NCBI GenBank assembly: GCA_965223215.1
Contig: CBDCVZ010000010.1
Location: 7,564,001 to 7,628,000, forward strand
Source: JABDMH01 sp965223215
GTDB taxonomy: Bacteria; Bacteroidota; Bacteroidia; Chitinophagales; Saprospiraceae
Length of the DNA stretch: 64,000 nt
Reading direction: 5' to 3'
A model generated the notes under the pieces. The model was not told where the DNA came from. It searched no databases and saw only the letters and a program-made list of their open reading frames with translations. The translations under genes were made by a program, and so were the position numbers. This document shows, in pieces, positions 24,947 through 34,602 of the stretch (its first letter is position 1; the number at the start of each line of letters is the position of its first letter).

Positions 24947-27591
24947 TGCCCAAGGAAGAAATTTATCCACCAAAAGTAGCCCAGCGCATCTTACGGATCT
25001 TCCTTAAGGTCGATCTAGTCGAGGAAGTCCTGGGGGATTTGGAGGAGAAGTACTTGGAGAAGTCAAAGAACGATTCAAAGAGAGCTGCTGATCTTAGCTA
25101 TTGGTATCAAACCTTTCATTACCTCAGGCCCTTTGCAGTGAGAACAAATTTGCTAACCCGCTTAAATCCCTTTTTCATGTGGCGTCATAACTTGAAAATT
25201 ACATTTCGAAAATTTAGACGGAATAAGACTTCATTTCTGATTAATTTAATTGGTTTAGCAACGGGATTGGCCTGTGCATTGTTAATTTTTTTATGGGTAA
25301 TTGATGAGATTTCTGTCGATGGATTTCATGAAGCAGATGACCGTCTATATCAGGTGATGCTTAACCTTGAGGTACCATCTGAAATACTCACCTTCGAGAA
25401 CACACCCGTTCCTCTAGCGAGGACCATGCTGGAAGAGATGCCAGAGGTGCAGCATGCGGTGACAGTAAACGACTTTTTTAATTGGGGGGGCAAGAGAGGC
25501 CTGCTTTCTTTTGATGATAAACATATTGAAGTTAAGGGTCTACATGCCGAAGAAGACTTTTTTACAATTTTTAGTTTTCCTTTGCTAAAAGGAAATAAGA
25601 AGGAGGTTCTTCGTGACAAGCAGAGCATATTGATTTCTGACGTGGTTGCTAAAAAGCTATTTAGCAGTGTAGAACAGAGCATAGGAAAGACTTTAGATTG
25701 GAAGCATCCTGGATACAATGGAGCATTTCAGGTTGAAGGTGTTTTTGAGGCGCCTCCACCTACCTCCACTATGCAATTTGATGTTCTCTTTCATTTCTCT
25801 CACTTGATCGATAACGATCAATGGGCTAATCGATGGAATGGTAGCTATGGGAAGACTTATTTTGTGCTTCAAAAAGGTGCGGATATCAAGCTTGTAAATG
25901 ATAGATTAGATGGTTTAGGACAGGAGAAATGTGAGGCCTGTACAAACAGTAGCCTCTTTGCAATGCGCTACTCAGATAAATATTTATACGGTGATTTTGA
26001 GAATGGCTTGTCGACAGGCAAGGGGAGAATTAGTTATGTCAAGCTCTTCTCACTCATTGCTATTTTTCTCCTACTCATTGCCTCCGTGAATTTCATGAAT
26101 TTGACGACTGCCGAAGCTACCATGAAAATGAAAGAGATAGGTGTGAAAAAAACCATCGGTGCTACGCGGAGAGATTTGATGGCCCAACTACTAGGAGAAT
26201 CAGTTTTGCTCTCATTTCTGGCCTTGCTCTTGGCTGCTGCTCTGGTTGTATTGCTCCTTCCAAAATTTAATACGGTTGCTGGCAAGCAATTACAGTTATC
26301 CTGGAATGGAGATCTGATATTGGGAGCGCTTGCAATAATGCTCGTTACTGGACTAGTTTCAGGTTCTTATCCTGCGTTTTACTTATCGGGATTCAAGCCA
26401 GTGGCGATGTTGAAGGGCAAATTGACTACTTTCTTCAATGAAATCTGGATCCGGAAGGGGTTGGTGATTTTTCAATTCTCGATTTCACTAGTTTTTATAG
26501 TAGGACTTTTGGTAGTTAACCATCAAGTCGAATATGCCCACACAAAGAGTATGGGCTATGATCGCCACAACGTTATAAGTTTCCCTTGGAAAGGTGAACT
26601 ATATGATAATTGGAGTGGGTTAGGTGAAGAGGGGAAAACGAACGAAAAATATTATGGCTTTATTGAGGGCTTAAGAAATATACCTGGGGTCTCAAGTGCT
26701 ACGCAAATGACCGGAAATGTACTTGATCAAGTAATCGGACAAGGTGCTGTGTCTCTTGATAATGCATCAGACGTGTCCTATAGTGTGAAGTCTCCCATCG
26801 TAGGGTATGATTTTTTGGAAACGTTGGGAATTGAGCTGTTAGCAGGTCGATCTTTTTCAAGAGAACACAATGACAGTTATTTTACTACGGTAATTGTCAA
26901 TGAAGCGGCTGCGAAGCTGTTTGGTATGGAGAATCCGATTGGTGAAAAAATTCGAGTAAATGGTAGTAACGAAATTATTGGAATGGTAAGAGATTTTCAC
27001 TATGGTTCTCTATATAATGGCATAGAGCCCTTAATATTTAGGTTTGATATTAATTGCGAGAACATTTTAGTCAAGATTGAAGAGGGCCGAACCAAGGAGA
27101 CGTTGGTTAGATTGAGAGAACACTATCAGAAGTTCTTACCTGGTCAAAGTTTTGAATATAGTTTTTTAGATGACGACTATAAAAGTCAATACGAATCGGA
27201 AATGCGTGTGGCGACCCTATCTAAATATTTCAGTGGACTTGCCATTATTATATCTTGCCTGGGTCTCTTCGGTCTGGCCATGTTTACTGCTCAAAGGAGA
27301 AAAAAGGAGATAGGAATACGGAAAGTGTTAGGCTCAAGTGTATTTGGCATCATCCAAATGTTAAGTCAAGATTTCACAAAAACGGTAGGACTAGCTATTC
27401 TTGTCGCGATACCTATTAGTTATCTAGTTGTTGCAAGATGGTTAGCCAATTTTGAATATCATATCGTTTTAAAGGGGTGGCTTTTTTTGTTACCAGCGAT
27501 TCTATTAGTCATCATATCCTGGCTTACGGTTAGCATGCAAACTTTGCAAGCTGCCAGAGCAAATCCCGTAGAGTCGTTGAAGGATGAATGA
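24946..27591 (+). CDS. FtsX/MacB-like permease with N-terminal prefix domain (permease D)
   Basis: An 881-residue two-unit permease. The ATG at 24946 overlaps the padR stop (TAATG) and gives MPKEEIYPPKVAQRILRIF; an ATG two codons upstream is also possible. The prefix reads KVDLVEEVLGDLEEKYLEKS, a diverged form of the RPEYLEDIEGDL element in permeases A and B. TM1 lies at about 98-120, MKEIGVKKTIGATRRDLMAQL at about 395-415, and RKKEIGIRKVLGSSVFGII near 787. Periplasmic MacB core domains separate the helix blocks. It is the only permease in PadR module 2. Confidence 0.9.
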   Translation: MPKEEIYPPKVAQRILRIFLKVDLVEEVLGDLEEKYLEKSKNDSKRAADLSYWYQTFHYLRPFAVRTNLLTRLNPFFMWRHNLKITFRKFRRNKTSFLINLIGLATGLACALLIFLWVIDEISVDGFHEADDRLYQVMLNLEVPSEILTFENTPVPLARTMLEEMPEVQHAVTVNDFFNWGGKRGLLSFDDKHIEVKGLHAEEDFFTIFSFPLLKGNKKEVLRDKQSILISDVVAKKLFSSVEQSIGKTLDWKHPGYNGAFQVEGVFEAPPPTSTMQFDVLFHFSHLIDNDQWANRWNGSYGKTYFVLQKGADIKLVNDRLDGLGQEKCEACTNSSLFAMRYSDKYLYGDFENGLSTGKGRISYVKLFSLIAIFLLLIASVNFMNLTTAEATMKMKEIGVKKTIGATRRDLMAQLLGESVLLSFLALLLAAALVVLLLPKFNTVAGKQLQLSWNGDLILGALAIMLVTGLVSGSYPAFYLSGFKPVAMLKGKLTTFFNEIWIRKGLVIFQFSISLVFIVGLLVVNHQVEYAHTKSMGYDRHNVISFPWKGELYDNWSGLGEEGKTNEKYYGFIEGLRNIPGVSSATQMTGNVLDQVIGQGAVSLDNASDVSYSVKSPIVGYDFLETLGIELLAGRSFSREHNDSYFTTVIVNEAAAKLFGMENPIGEKIRVNGSNEIIGMVRDFHYGSLYNGIEPLIFRFDINCENILVKIEEGRTKETLVRLREHYQKFLPGQSFEYSFLDDDYKSQYESEMRVATLSKYFSGLAIIISCLGLFGLAMFTAQRRKKEIGIRKVLGSSVFGIIQMLSQDFTKTVGLAILVAIPISYLVVARWLANFEYHIVLKGWLFLLPAILLVIISWLTVSMQTLQAARANPVESLKDE

Positions 27592-27799
27592 ATCCTTACA
27601 TCTCATTGCATGATTGGATGAGGTGAGGGGCACTGAAAGTGCTTATTGGGAGCTACCTTTGAGCACCCAATTAAGGGGCTTCACCTTGATATGATGCTAA
27701 GATGGTAACCGAGTATCGTGCGTGGCTCTCAGATAGGCAGTACTTAGGTTGGTCAAAAGTGTCTATCTTTCCGATCGACGTCCAATTCTAGTATTTGAT

Positions 27800-30736
27800 A
27801 TGAAAAAGCCAACGAGAAAACGCCTGGCCAGCATACATTATTTCCTGCTGTTAACACTGACTTGTTTTTCACAAATTCCCTCCAACTGGTTGGATCAAGA
27901 CCCACCTTGGCGAAATATAGGTCCGGCTAATATGATGGGCCGCATTGCCGCGGTCGAAGCACTTGACACAGATTACCGAACCGTCCTGGTGGCCAGTGCC
28001 TCAGGCGGTGTCTTTTTGTCAAAAAATGCCGGCATTACTTGGGATCCCATCTTTGACCATTATGGAGCAGGATCCATAGGATCGGTAGCGTTCTTTCAAC
28101 CCAATCCCGATATTATTTGGGTGGGAACGGGTGAATCGGCCAATCGAAACAGCAGTGGTTGGGGCGATGGCATCTACAAGTCAGTCGACGGTGGAAAAAC
28201 TTTTCAGCATATGGGTCTGGCAAGCACTCACCAAATTGCTGAAATTTCAACACATCCGACGGATCCTAATATTGTCTACGTCGCTGCCATCGGACACCTA
28301 TGGGGATTTTCTGGAGAGCGGGGACTATTTAAAACCGTTGACGGAGGGAATACATGGGAAAAGCTTGGGAATGGTCTCCCGGAAGATGAAAGGACTGGTT
28401 GCACGGAAATCATCATGCATCCACACAACTCCGATGTTTTATTCGCTGGTTTTTATGAACGACTTCGTAAGCCGTACGACTTTAAGAGTGGTGGTCCAAA
28501 TGGAGGCATATTCAAAAGCATGGATGGAGGGAAGAGTTGGCGCAAAATTACCAAGGGCTTAGCAACTGGTGAGTCTGGCATGATCGACCTGGCCATCCAT
28601 CGTGCTAATCCTGATATTATGGTGGCAGCCTATGAAGCTGATGAGAACTTGCCGGAAGGTGAGCCAGGATCTGGAGTGTATCGATCTGATGACGGTGGGG
28701 AGAGCTGGATCTTTTTATTAAAGCATGCCGTCCGGCCATTTTATCACGGTCAAATAGATATTGATCCCATTGATCCTAATAATATTTATGTCGTCTCCAG
28801 GGGTTTTAAGATTTCGAATGATGGCGGAAAAACCTTTCACGATCGCAGCTGGCGTACAGATGGGGGTGATGATCATGATCTTTGGATTGCGCCTTACGAT
28901 AATAAAATCATGTATTTGGCTACCGATCAAGGGTTGCGTCTTACCATCGATGGAGGTGAGACGATCTTATCGTATAACAATATGGCCATTGGCCAATATT
29001 ATGCGATTGGTACGGATATGCGCGATCCTTACTGGGTGATCGGAGGGCTGCAAGACAACGGCATTTGGATGGGACCTAGTAACAGCAGAGAGCGCCGCGG
29101 CATCCTCAACGAACACAACACCTGGGTAGGGGAGGGAGATGGATTTCACAGCCAAATTGATCCCACCGACTATCGTACGTTGTATTTTGTCAATCATGTA
29201 GGCTTTGCGGTTAGGGTCAATGCCGACACTCGAGAATACAAATACATCACGCCCACTCCTGAAACCATCATTAATTATGCAGATTATGTAGATCCGAATT
29301 TTCCGGATTCACCCATCGTTTACACCATTGATCCCGGCGAACATTGGTTTTTTTATGAAGATGCTGAACGACCCAAATTGCCACCACAATTTCGATTTAA
29401 TTGGAGCAGCCCGCTGGTACTTTCACCCAATAATCCACGAACGCTCTATTTTGGGGGCAGCCATTTATTTAAGTCTGTCGATCGAGGTGATAACTGGAGA
29501 TTGATCAGTGGGGATTTAACCAAGAATGATCCGAAAAGACGTAATCCGACCCACAGCGGGCACCTGACCAATAGCGTGACCGGTGGGGAAAATCATTTCA
29601 CCATTGTCACCATCGCTGAGTCACCTAAAAACGACGCAGTAGTGTGGGTTGGTACTGATGATGGCAATATTCAAGTTACACAGAATGGTGGTGTTAGTTG
29701 GAAAAATGTAAAAAATAATATGGCAGGGGTACCCGATGAAATATGGATCAGCCGAGTCACACCATCTAATTTTGATGAGGGGACCTGTTATGTCACCCTG
29801 GATAATCATCGCTACGACGACAATAAACCCTATGTATTTAAGACGACGGATTTTGGAAAGACCTGGATCAATATTACCAACAATTTGCCAGAAAAATACA
29901 GCACCTACGTAATTCGTGAGGACTTCGAAAATCCGAATTTGCTCTTTGTTGGTACCGAGGCAGCCGTTCACGTCTCGATAGATGGAGGTGAAAGCTGGCA
30001 ACGGCTGATGTGTGATATGCCCACGGTAGCCATCCATGATCTGGTTATTCATCCCAGAGAAGGAGATCTTATTGCCGGCACACACGGTCGCAGTATTTGG
30101 GTGCTCGATGATATTACTCCACTCCAGCAAATGACAGATTCTGTGAGGGTCAAGGATCTGCATTTATTCGAAAGCCGACTAGCTACTAAGTGGCTTAGGA
30201 TTAATACGGGTAGAAAACAACCCTATTTTGAGTTTAGAGGGAAGAATCCACCTCGGGGTGCGTATATCAATTTCTTTATGAAGGAGCAGATTTCCGACAC
30301 TGCCATAATCAGAGTTTCCGAGCCATTCGGCCCTTTGAAAGTGTCTTTTGAGGTGCCAGTAAAGAAGGGAATAAATCGGGCCTATTGGAATTTTAGATTT
30401 CCCACTACGGCCGAGCAACGACATACCCAGAAACAACGATTGCAAGAAGCCATTAGGATATTGAGTGAACGTGTTGAAAAAAGTGATTTACAGTCAAAAC
30501 TTATGGAACTGAAGGGAAAACTATCGACAGCCAAATCCGTTAAATCACTCAATGCCGTACGATCGACGCTGGTCAAATTATTTAATATGTATGCAGCTGG
30601 ACGACCTATTTTTGGGAAAAAACTGGGTCATAATACAGCCGGGACCGGTATATATCAGGTAGAGGTGCTCATTGGTGAATATTCGGTCACGGGTAAAATT
30701 GAAGTTCGCGAAGATCCGCTGTTAAAACCTTGGTAA
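27800..30736 (+). CDS. Sortilin/VPS10-type BNR-repeat exported protein (second copy)
   Basis: A 978-residue paralogue of the protein at 5168-8443. I chose ATG 27800 (MKKPTRKRLASIHYFLLLTL) since it gives a proper signal peptide; the frame is open 17 codons further. The mature N-terminus has the family signature RNIGPANMMGRIAAVEA, then WVGTGES and GWGDGIYKSVDGGKTF. Asp-box motifs recur through the propeller (SKNAGITW, SMDGGKSW, SDDGGESW, SVDRGDNW, TTDFGKTW, SIDGGESW). The C-terminal 250 residues hold a beta domain and a helical part (about 880-940). Substrate and activity are unknown. It has no evident operon partner. Confidence 0.88.
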   Translation: MKKPTRKRLASIHYFLLLTLTCFSQIPSNWLDQDPPWRNIGPANMMGRIAAVEALDTDYRTVLVASASGGVFLSKNAGITWDPIFDHYGAGSIGSVAFFQPNPDIIWVGTGESANRNSSGWGDGIYKSVDGGKTFQHMGLASTHQIAEISTHPTDPNIVYVAAIGHLWGFSGERGLFKTVDGGNTWEKLGNGLPEDERTGCTEIIMHPHNSDVLFAGFYERLRKPYDFKSGGPNGGIFKSMDGGKSWRKITKGLATGESGMIDLAIHRANPDIMVAAYEADENLPEGEPGSGVYRSDDGGESWIFLLKHAVRPFYHGQIDIDPIDPNNIYVVSRGFKISNDGGKTFHDRSWRTDGGDDHDLWIAPYDNKIMYLATDQGLRLTIDGGETILSYNNMAIGQYYAIGTDMRDPYWVIGGLQDNGIWMGPSNSRERRGILNEHNTWVGEGDGFHSQIDPTDYRTLYFVNHVGFAVRVNADTREYKYITPTPETIINYADYVDPNFPDSPIVYTIDPGEHWFFYEDAERPKLPPQFRFNWSSPLVLSPNNPRTLYFGGSHLFKSVDRGDNWRLISGDLTKNDPKRRNPTHSGHLTNSVTGGENHFTIVTIAESPKNDAVVWVGTDDGNIQVTQNGGVSWKNVKNNMAGVPDEIWISRVTPSNFDEGTCYVTLDNHRYDDNKPYVFKTTDFGKTWINITNNLPEKYSTYVIREDFENPNLLFVGTEAAVHVSIDGGESWQRLMCDMPTVAIHDLVIHPREGDLIAGTHGRSIWVLDDITPLQQMTDSVRVKDLHLFESRLATKWLRINTGRKQPYFEFRGKNPPRGAYINFFMKEQISDTAIIRVSEPFGPLKVSFEVPVKKGINRAYWNFRFPTTAEQRHTQKQRLQEAIRILSERVEKSDLQSKLMELKGKLSTAKSVKSLNAVRSTLVKLFNMYAAGRPIFGKKLGHNTAGTGIYQVEVLIGEYSVTGKIEVREDPLLKPW

Positions 30737-30814
30737 GAATTCAAACCAAGCCCGCATTAGGACCGCGATTCCCGGGGGCATCTCCTTTCCTAACCAGGAT
30801 TTATGAAAGTGCAA

Positions 30815-30850
30815 AGGGGAAGGCCGAACTGTTTCGGAACGACTTCCCCT
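30815..30850. terminator. Hairpin between convergent genes, candidate bidirectional terminator
   Basis: AGGGGAAG (30815-30822) pairs with CTTCCCCT (30843-30850), and inside it CCGAA (30824-30828) pairs with TTCGG (30833-30837) around CTGT. It lies 79 bp after the sortilin-like gene and 25 bp before the end of the minus-strand small gene, where a shared terminator would be expected. A T run is lacking on the plus strand. Confidence 0.5.
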
Positions 30851-30874
30851 GACAAATAATGATCTAAATCTTCC

Positions 30875-31084
30875 TCAATTCGAACGAGATCTCGTTGAGC
30901 ATATTTTTGGATACTCGTCATTGGCCTGAAGCGGCTTAATTTTGAAGTAGCCTTTCTTCAGCCTTGGTTCGAAGTAATTGGTGCTCATTTTGACTGGGAT
31001 ATCGAGAAAAGGGACCTTGACTTTCAGTGCTCCCGGAAGCTTCTCGACGATCTCAATATCGATTGATTGTTCCTTCATCTTCAA
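30875..31084 (-). CDS. Small hypothetical protein downstream of hsp20
   Basis: A 69-residue protein beginning MKMKEQSIDIEIVEKLPGAL; beta-rich in appearance with VKVPFLDIPVKMSTNYFEPR in the middle and a basic C terminus. It has no signal peptide, transmembrane segment or known motif. It starts 68 bp after the hsp20 stop on the same strand and ends near the candidate terminator at 30815-30850, so it may be the second gene of a heat-shock transcript. I do not recognise the family; coding status is probable rather than certain. Confidence 0.5.
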   Translation of the reverse strand: MKMKEQSIDIEIVEKLPGALKVKVPFLDIPVKMSTNYFEPRLKKGYFKIKPLQANDEYPKICSTRSRSN

Positions 31085-31152
31085 TAGATTTGAAATAATA
31101 AATCAGATATCTACGCACGAGGTTTTGACACATGAACCCTGGTTCTGGCAAC

Positions 31153-31602
31153 TTAGCCAATAGAAATTCTGCGGGGTGGCATTTTCTTAGCTTCTTCGCG
31201 CTTAGGAATCATAATATGCAAGACACCACGATCATATTTGGCTTTAATCTTTGAATGATCTACGACCGATTTAGGTAGTACAAAAGACCGGTGAAAAGAC
31301 TGGTAGCTGAACTCTCTGCGAGTATAATGTTCGCCCTCTTTTAATTCCTCATTGGTCTCTTTCTGTGAAGAAATGGTGAGGGTCTCATTATCCAGTTCAA
31401 TCTGAAAATCATCTTTTGACATGCCCGGTGCGGCCATTTCTACCGTAAAACCATCGTTGCTCTCCAGAATGTTGACCGAAGGCAAGGTAGTGTTGGTCGA
31501 AGAATTGTTATTGTGGTTCCAATTGAATACGTCTCTGGTGAAGAAATCATCAAAGAGACGAGGTACGGGCGGTGCAAATGAACTTCGCTTAATCAGTGTC
31601 AT
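31153..31602 (-). CDS. Hsp20/alpha-crystallin small heat-shock protein
   Basis: A 149-residue ATP-independent holdase chaperone. After a short N-terminal arm (PPVPRLFDDFFTRDVFNWN), the alpha-crystallin domain covers about residues 40-138 (VNILESNDGFTVEMAAPGMS, LDNETLTISSQ, HYTRREFSYQSFHRSFVLP, AKYDRGVLHIMIPKR). The C terminus has an I-x-I-like ISI motif for oligomer assembly. Inverted and direct repeats occur in the region 31-66 bp upstream of its start and may be regulatory. The neighbouring small gene may be co-transcribed. Confidence 0.93.
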   Translation of the reverse strand: MTLIKRSSFAPPVPRLFDDFFTRDVFNWNHNNNSSTNTTLPSVNILESNDGFTVEMAAPGMSKDDFQIELDNETLTISSQKETNEELKEGEHYTRREFSYQSFHRSFVLPKSVVDHSKIKAKYDRGVLHIMIPKREEAKKMPPRRISIG

Positions 31603-31632
31603 AATTACAAGATTTTAAAAGTTAAACAATCA

Positions 31633-31668
31633 ATTAATACCTAATAAATCGTGAAACGATTAATACCT
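31633..31668. promoter_or_regulatory. Repeat cluster upstream of hsp20
   Basis: ATTAATACCT occurs twice as a direct repeat (31633-31642 and 31659-31668). Between and overlapping the second copy is the inverted repeat AATCGT-GAA-ACGATT (31647-31661). The cluster is 31-66 bp upstream of the hsp20 start. It could be an operator or leader structure; the binding factor is unknown and it is not a recognised CIRCE element. Confidence 0.35.
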
Positions 31669-31854
31669 GGTTTCTTACAAAACCGACGGTTGTCTTCACA
31701 ACAACTCTATATCATCAAAGACAATACCATCCTGAGGAAAAATGCAATTTTGACAGATTGCCCTCAATGTCAAAGGGATAGAATGAAGATTTGACAGATG
31801 GGTTGGCGCCAATCGATGACAAATTGTCGTAAGATTGATGCTTTACTCCCTGAA

Positions 31855-34206
31855 CTATTCAGATTGTAAGGCCTTAATAGGATTGGCCAATGCCGCCCTA
31901 GAGGCTTCAACACTTACGGTCATTATAGCAATGACTAGTGCCACCAGGCAGGATATCAGGAGTACCGAAAGCTCGATATCAATATGATACGCAAACCTTT
32001 CCAACCATTTATTGAGAAAATAATAGGAGACAGGGATGGCGATAATCATAGCCAGCCAAATGGGTTTAGTAAAGTCGAAATTGAGTCGATAAAGGAGATC
32101 CCAAAAAGAGGCACCTACGACTTTCCGGATACCGAGTTCTTTGCGGCGACGTTCTGCTAAGAATGCGGAAAGGCCATAAAGACCTAGCATTGAAATAAAG
32201 ATGGCCAGTACGCAAAAGACCTTAGTGAGATCACTTAGTCTGGTTTCAGCCGTGTACTGTTTGTCGAGATCATCATCCACAAACCCAAATTCAAATGGAT
32301 GACTGGGCTTTAACGTCTGGTATATCTCTTCTAAGGCTGCCATGGTTGGATTAAATTCACCGGCATTAATTTTGAGAATGGCGATATTGGCCATGGGATT
32401 GTAGCGTATCACCAGTGGTTCAATCGATTGGAGGACAGATTTGAAGTGAAAGTTCCTGACCACACCTTTAATGAGTCCGGGCTGTTGCCACAGGGTAAAG
32501 GACTTACCAACGGCACTGTCCGGATGCCAACCCATGATTTCAATGGCTTTCTCGTTTAGCAAGTATTGGCGTTGGTCTGAGTTTGGTGACTCGATGAAAG
32601 GATCGCCACTCCGTAATTCCATACCGAGCACATCGATAAATTGATGGTCTCCATCCATTTGAGCGAAGAGTACTTGTTCGTTGGGATCTTTTCCCTCCCA
32701 ATTCAGAGAAATGGTTCCAGAAACCAGATCTACAGGAAGATCGTCCACGATCGTGAAGTGTTCCGTCAGTGCATTTCCTGCGAGTTGTCCTCGAAGCTGA
32801 TCTATCTTATTGGTTAAATCTCCTTTTAATTTAAAATATATTAGATTTTCTTGATCAAATCCCAAATCCATCTCACGAATGAACTGGCGTTGTTGATATA
32901 TGACGACGGTTCCAATTAACAAGAAAATCGATATAACAAATTGCGAGACCACCAGCATATTTCGGAAGATGGGTGATCCTCCCTGGCTGTGTGTGGAGTT
33001 GTAAAATGCTTTGACAGGACTAAAGGCGGAGAGGTGAAATGCAGGATAGAGACCAGCCAGAATACCCAAACCCACGGTCATCCCAACCATTGCAATGAAG
33101 TGCCTTCCCTGTAGTACACCCAAAGTCAGGTCTTTGCCCGACAGGGCATTAAATGGTTGTATAAATGCATAAAGCAATCCCATAGCCAGGACCAGAGAAA
33201 TGAAAGTGACGACACATGATTCTACTAAGAACTGAGTGATGATCTGACTCCGTAGGGCACCGGCAGTTTTTCGAAAACCAATTTCGCGGGCTCTTTTGGT
33301 GGCGTGGGCTGTAGCCAAATTTGTGAAATTAATGGCAGCGGCCAATAAGATAAAAACACCGATCAAAGTGAAAATAAAAACATGCTGGTGGTTTCCATGG
33401 CCCTCAACATCGCCTAAAAAATTGGAATGTAAATGAATGTCACGGATGGGTTGTAGCCTGAAATCGACCTTCAGTTCATCCTCCTGAGCGGTGAAAATTG
33501 TAGCCATCGCTTTCTCCATTTTCTCGATGGAAGTACCATCAGCCAGTTGGAAGTAAGTATAGTAGTCAAAATTATCCCAGGTGTTTTCCCGAATATCTCG
33601 ATCGTACTTGGCAAGGTAAGACATGGGTAGAAGGAAGTCGAATTGCAGATGCGAGTTAGAGGGTATGGGGGCAAGAACGCCGGCAATGATCATTCGATCT
33701 TCGTTTTCAACCAACAAAGTTTTTCCCATGGGGTCACTTAAACCAAAATATTTCTTAGCTGCTTTTTGACTGATCACCATCTTGTTGGGTGCATCCAAGG
33801 CACGAGCAGGGTCTCCCGCAATAAGGTCAAAGGAGAGATTTTCCAAAAAATTGGAATCAACAGCAAATACTTCCTTCTCGTCGTATTTTTTGTTTTCAAA
33901 GGCCACGAGTCGGCTGTTTTTCCGAGAAACTCGGAAGGCATCCACTACTTCCGGATATGCCGCCTTCATGGCTTCTGCCAGGGGAGCCGGTGACACCACG
34001 GCCTGAAGATTTTCTACTTGACAATATACCCGGTAGAATGCGTCATCGCTTTTGTGAAAGTTATCAAAACTCTCTTCATGGCTGACCCAAAGGAAAATGA
34101 ACATAGAACTGACCATGCTAATGGCCAGGCCCAAAATGTTGATGATGGAAAAAGATTTGTGCTTAAGTAGGCTACGAAGACCCACCTTGAAATAATTTAT
34201 GAACAT
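31855..34206 (-). CDS. FtsX/MacB-like permease without prefix domain (permease E)
   Basis: A 783-residue two-unit permease starting directly with the membrane-proximal helix and TM1 (MFINYFKVGLRSLLKHKSFS, then INILGLAISMVSSMFIFLW). It has no cytoplasmic prefix. The FtsX block motifs are REIGFRKTAGALRSQIITQF near residue 310 and RRKELGIRKVVGAS near 690; two periplasmic MacB-type core domains are recognisable by GDPARALDAPNKMVISQKAA and by IKGVVRNFHFKS. Eight transmembrane helices are expected. There is no PadR or ATPase gene adjacent. It stands alone between the Hsp20 gene and a thioredoxin/DsbD-like pair. Confidence 0.9.
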   Translation of the reverse strand: MFINYFKVGLRSLLKHKSFSIINILGLAISMVSSMFIFLWVSHEESFDNFHKSDDAFYRVYCQVENLQAVVSPAPLAEAMKAAYPEVVDAFRVSRKNSRLVAFENKKYDEKEVFAVDSNFLENLSFDLIAGDPARALDAPNKMVISQKAAKKYFGLSDPMGKTLLVENEDRMIIAGVLAPIPSNSHLQFDFLLPMSYLAKYDRDIRENTWDNFDYYTYFQLADGTSIEKMEKAMATIFTAQEDELKVDFRLQPIRDIHLHSNFLGDVEGHGNHQHVFIFTLIGVFILLAAAINFTNLATAHATKRAREIGFRKTAGALRSQIITQFLVESCVVTFISLVLAMGLLYAFIQPFNALSGKDLTLGVLQGRHFIAMVGMTVGLGILAGLYPAFHLSAFSPVKAFYNSTHSQGGSPIFRNMLVVSQFVISIFLLIGTVVIYQQRQFIREMDLGFDQENLIYFKLKGDLTNKIDQLRGQLAGNALTEHFTIVDDLPVDLVSGTISLNWEGKDPNEQVLFAQMDGDHQFIDVLGMELRSGDPFIESPNSDQRQYLLNEKAIEIMGWHPDSAVGKSFTLWQQPGLIKGVVRNFHFKSVLQSIEPLVIRYNPMANIAILKINAGEFNPTMAALEEIYQTLKPSHPFEFGFVDDDLDKQYTAETRLSDLTKVFCVLAIFISMLGLYGLSAFLAERRRKELGIRKVVGASFWDLLYRLNFDFTKPIWLAMIIAIPVSYYFLNKWLERFAYHIDIELSVLLISCLVALVIAIMTVSVEASRAALANPIKALQSE

Positions 34207-34602
34207 GTCTGCCTGGATGTTATCATTGGTCGAAGGTAGTTTCTATTTTAGACGGACTTTCTGGCCATAAGTTTCATGATGATGCTGGATGGGTTGCAAA
34301 TGGCGAGCTGGGCAGGAGGTTTTAAAAGTCTAAATCGACGAACTTGATTAACTTTTTAGATGCTACTTCAAACGGATCTTTGGATGATCGTATCTCCTCG
34401 GTAAGGTTTTTTTTCCTCTCTTAGTGATTCCAAAAGGCTAAAACTATCTGATTGACTATGAGGAGCATTTCCTCTGCGGGAGTGGCACCGAGTTGACCAT
34501 GCAGGCCCTTTCGATGCAAGTGATTGATTAACGGCTGTACTCCTTGCAAGAATAAAATAGGCCATTGCCTCACATGACAATGACCCTTCAATTCTCAACA
34601 CT
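34207..34602. other. Intergenic region upstream of permease E
   Basis: 396 bp without a convincing gene. An 87-codon minus-strand frame exists here but has an irregular, Ser/Arg-rich composition and no domain features. I see no strong repeats. Confidence 0.45.

Noticed and set aside
27648..27676. Weak hairpin ATTGGG...CCCAAT after permease D
   Set aside because: Short stem with a long loop and no T run; not convincing as a terminator.
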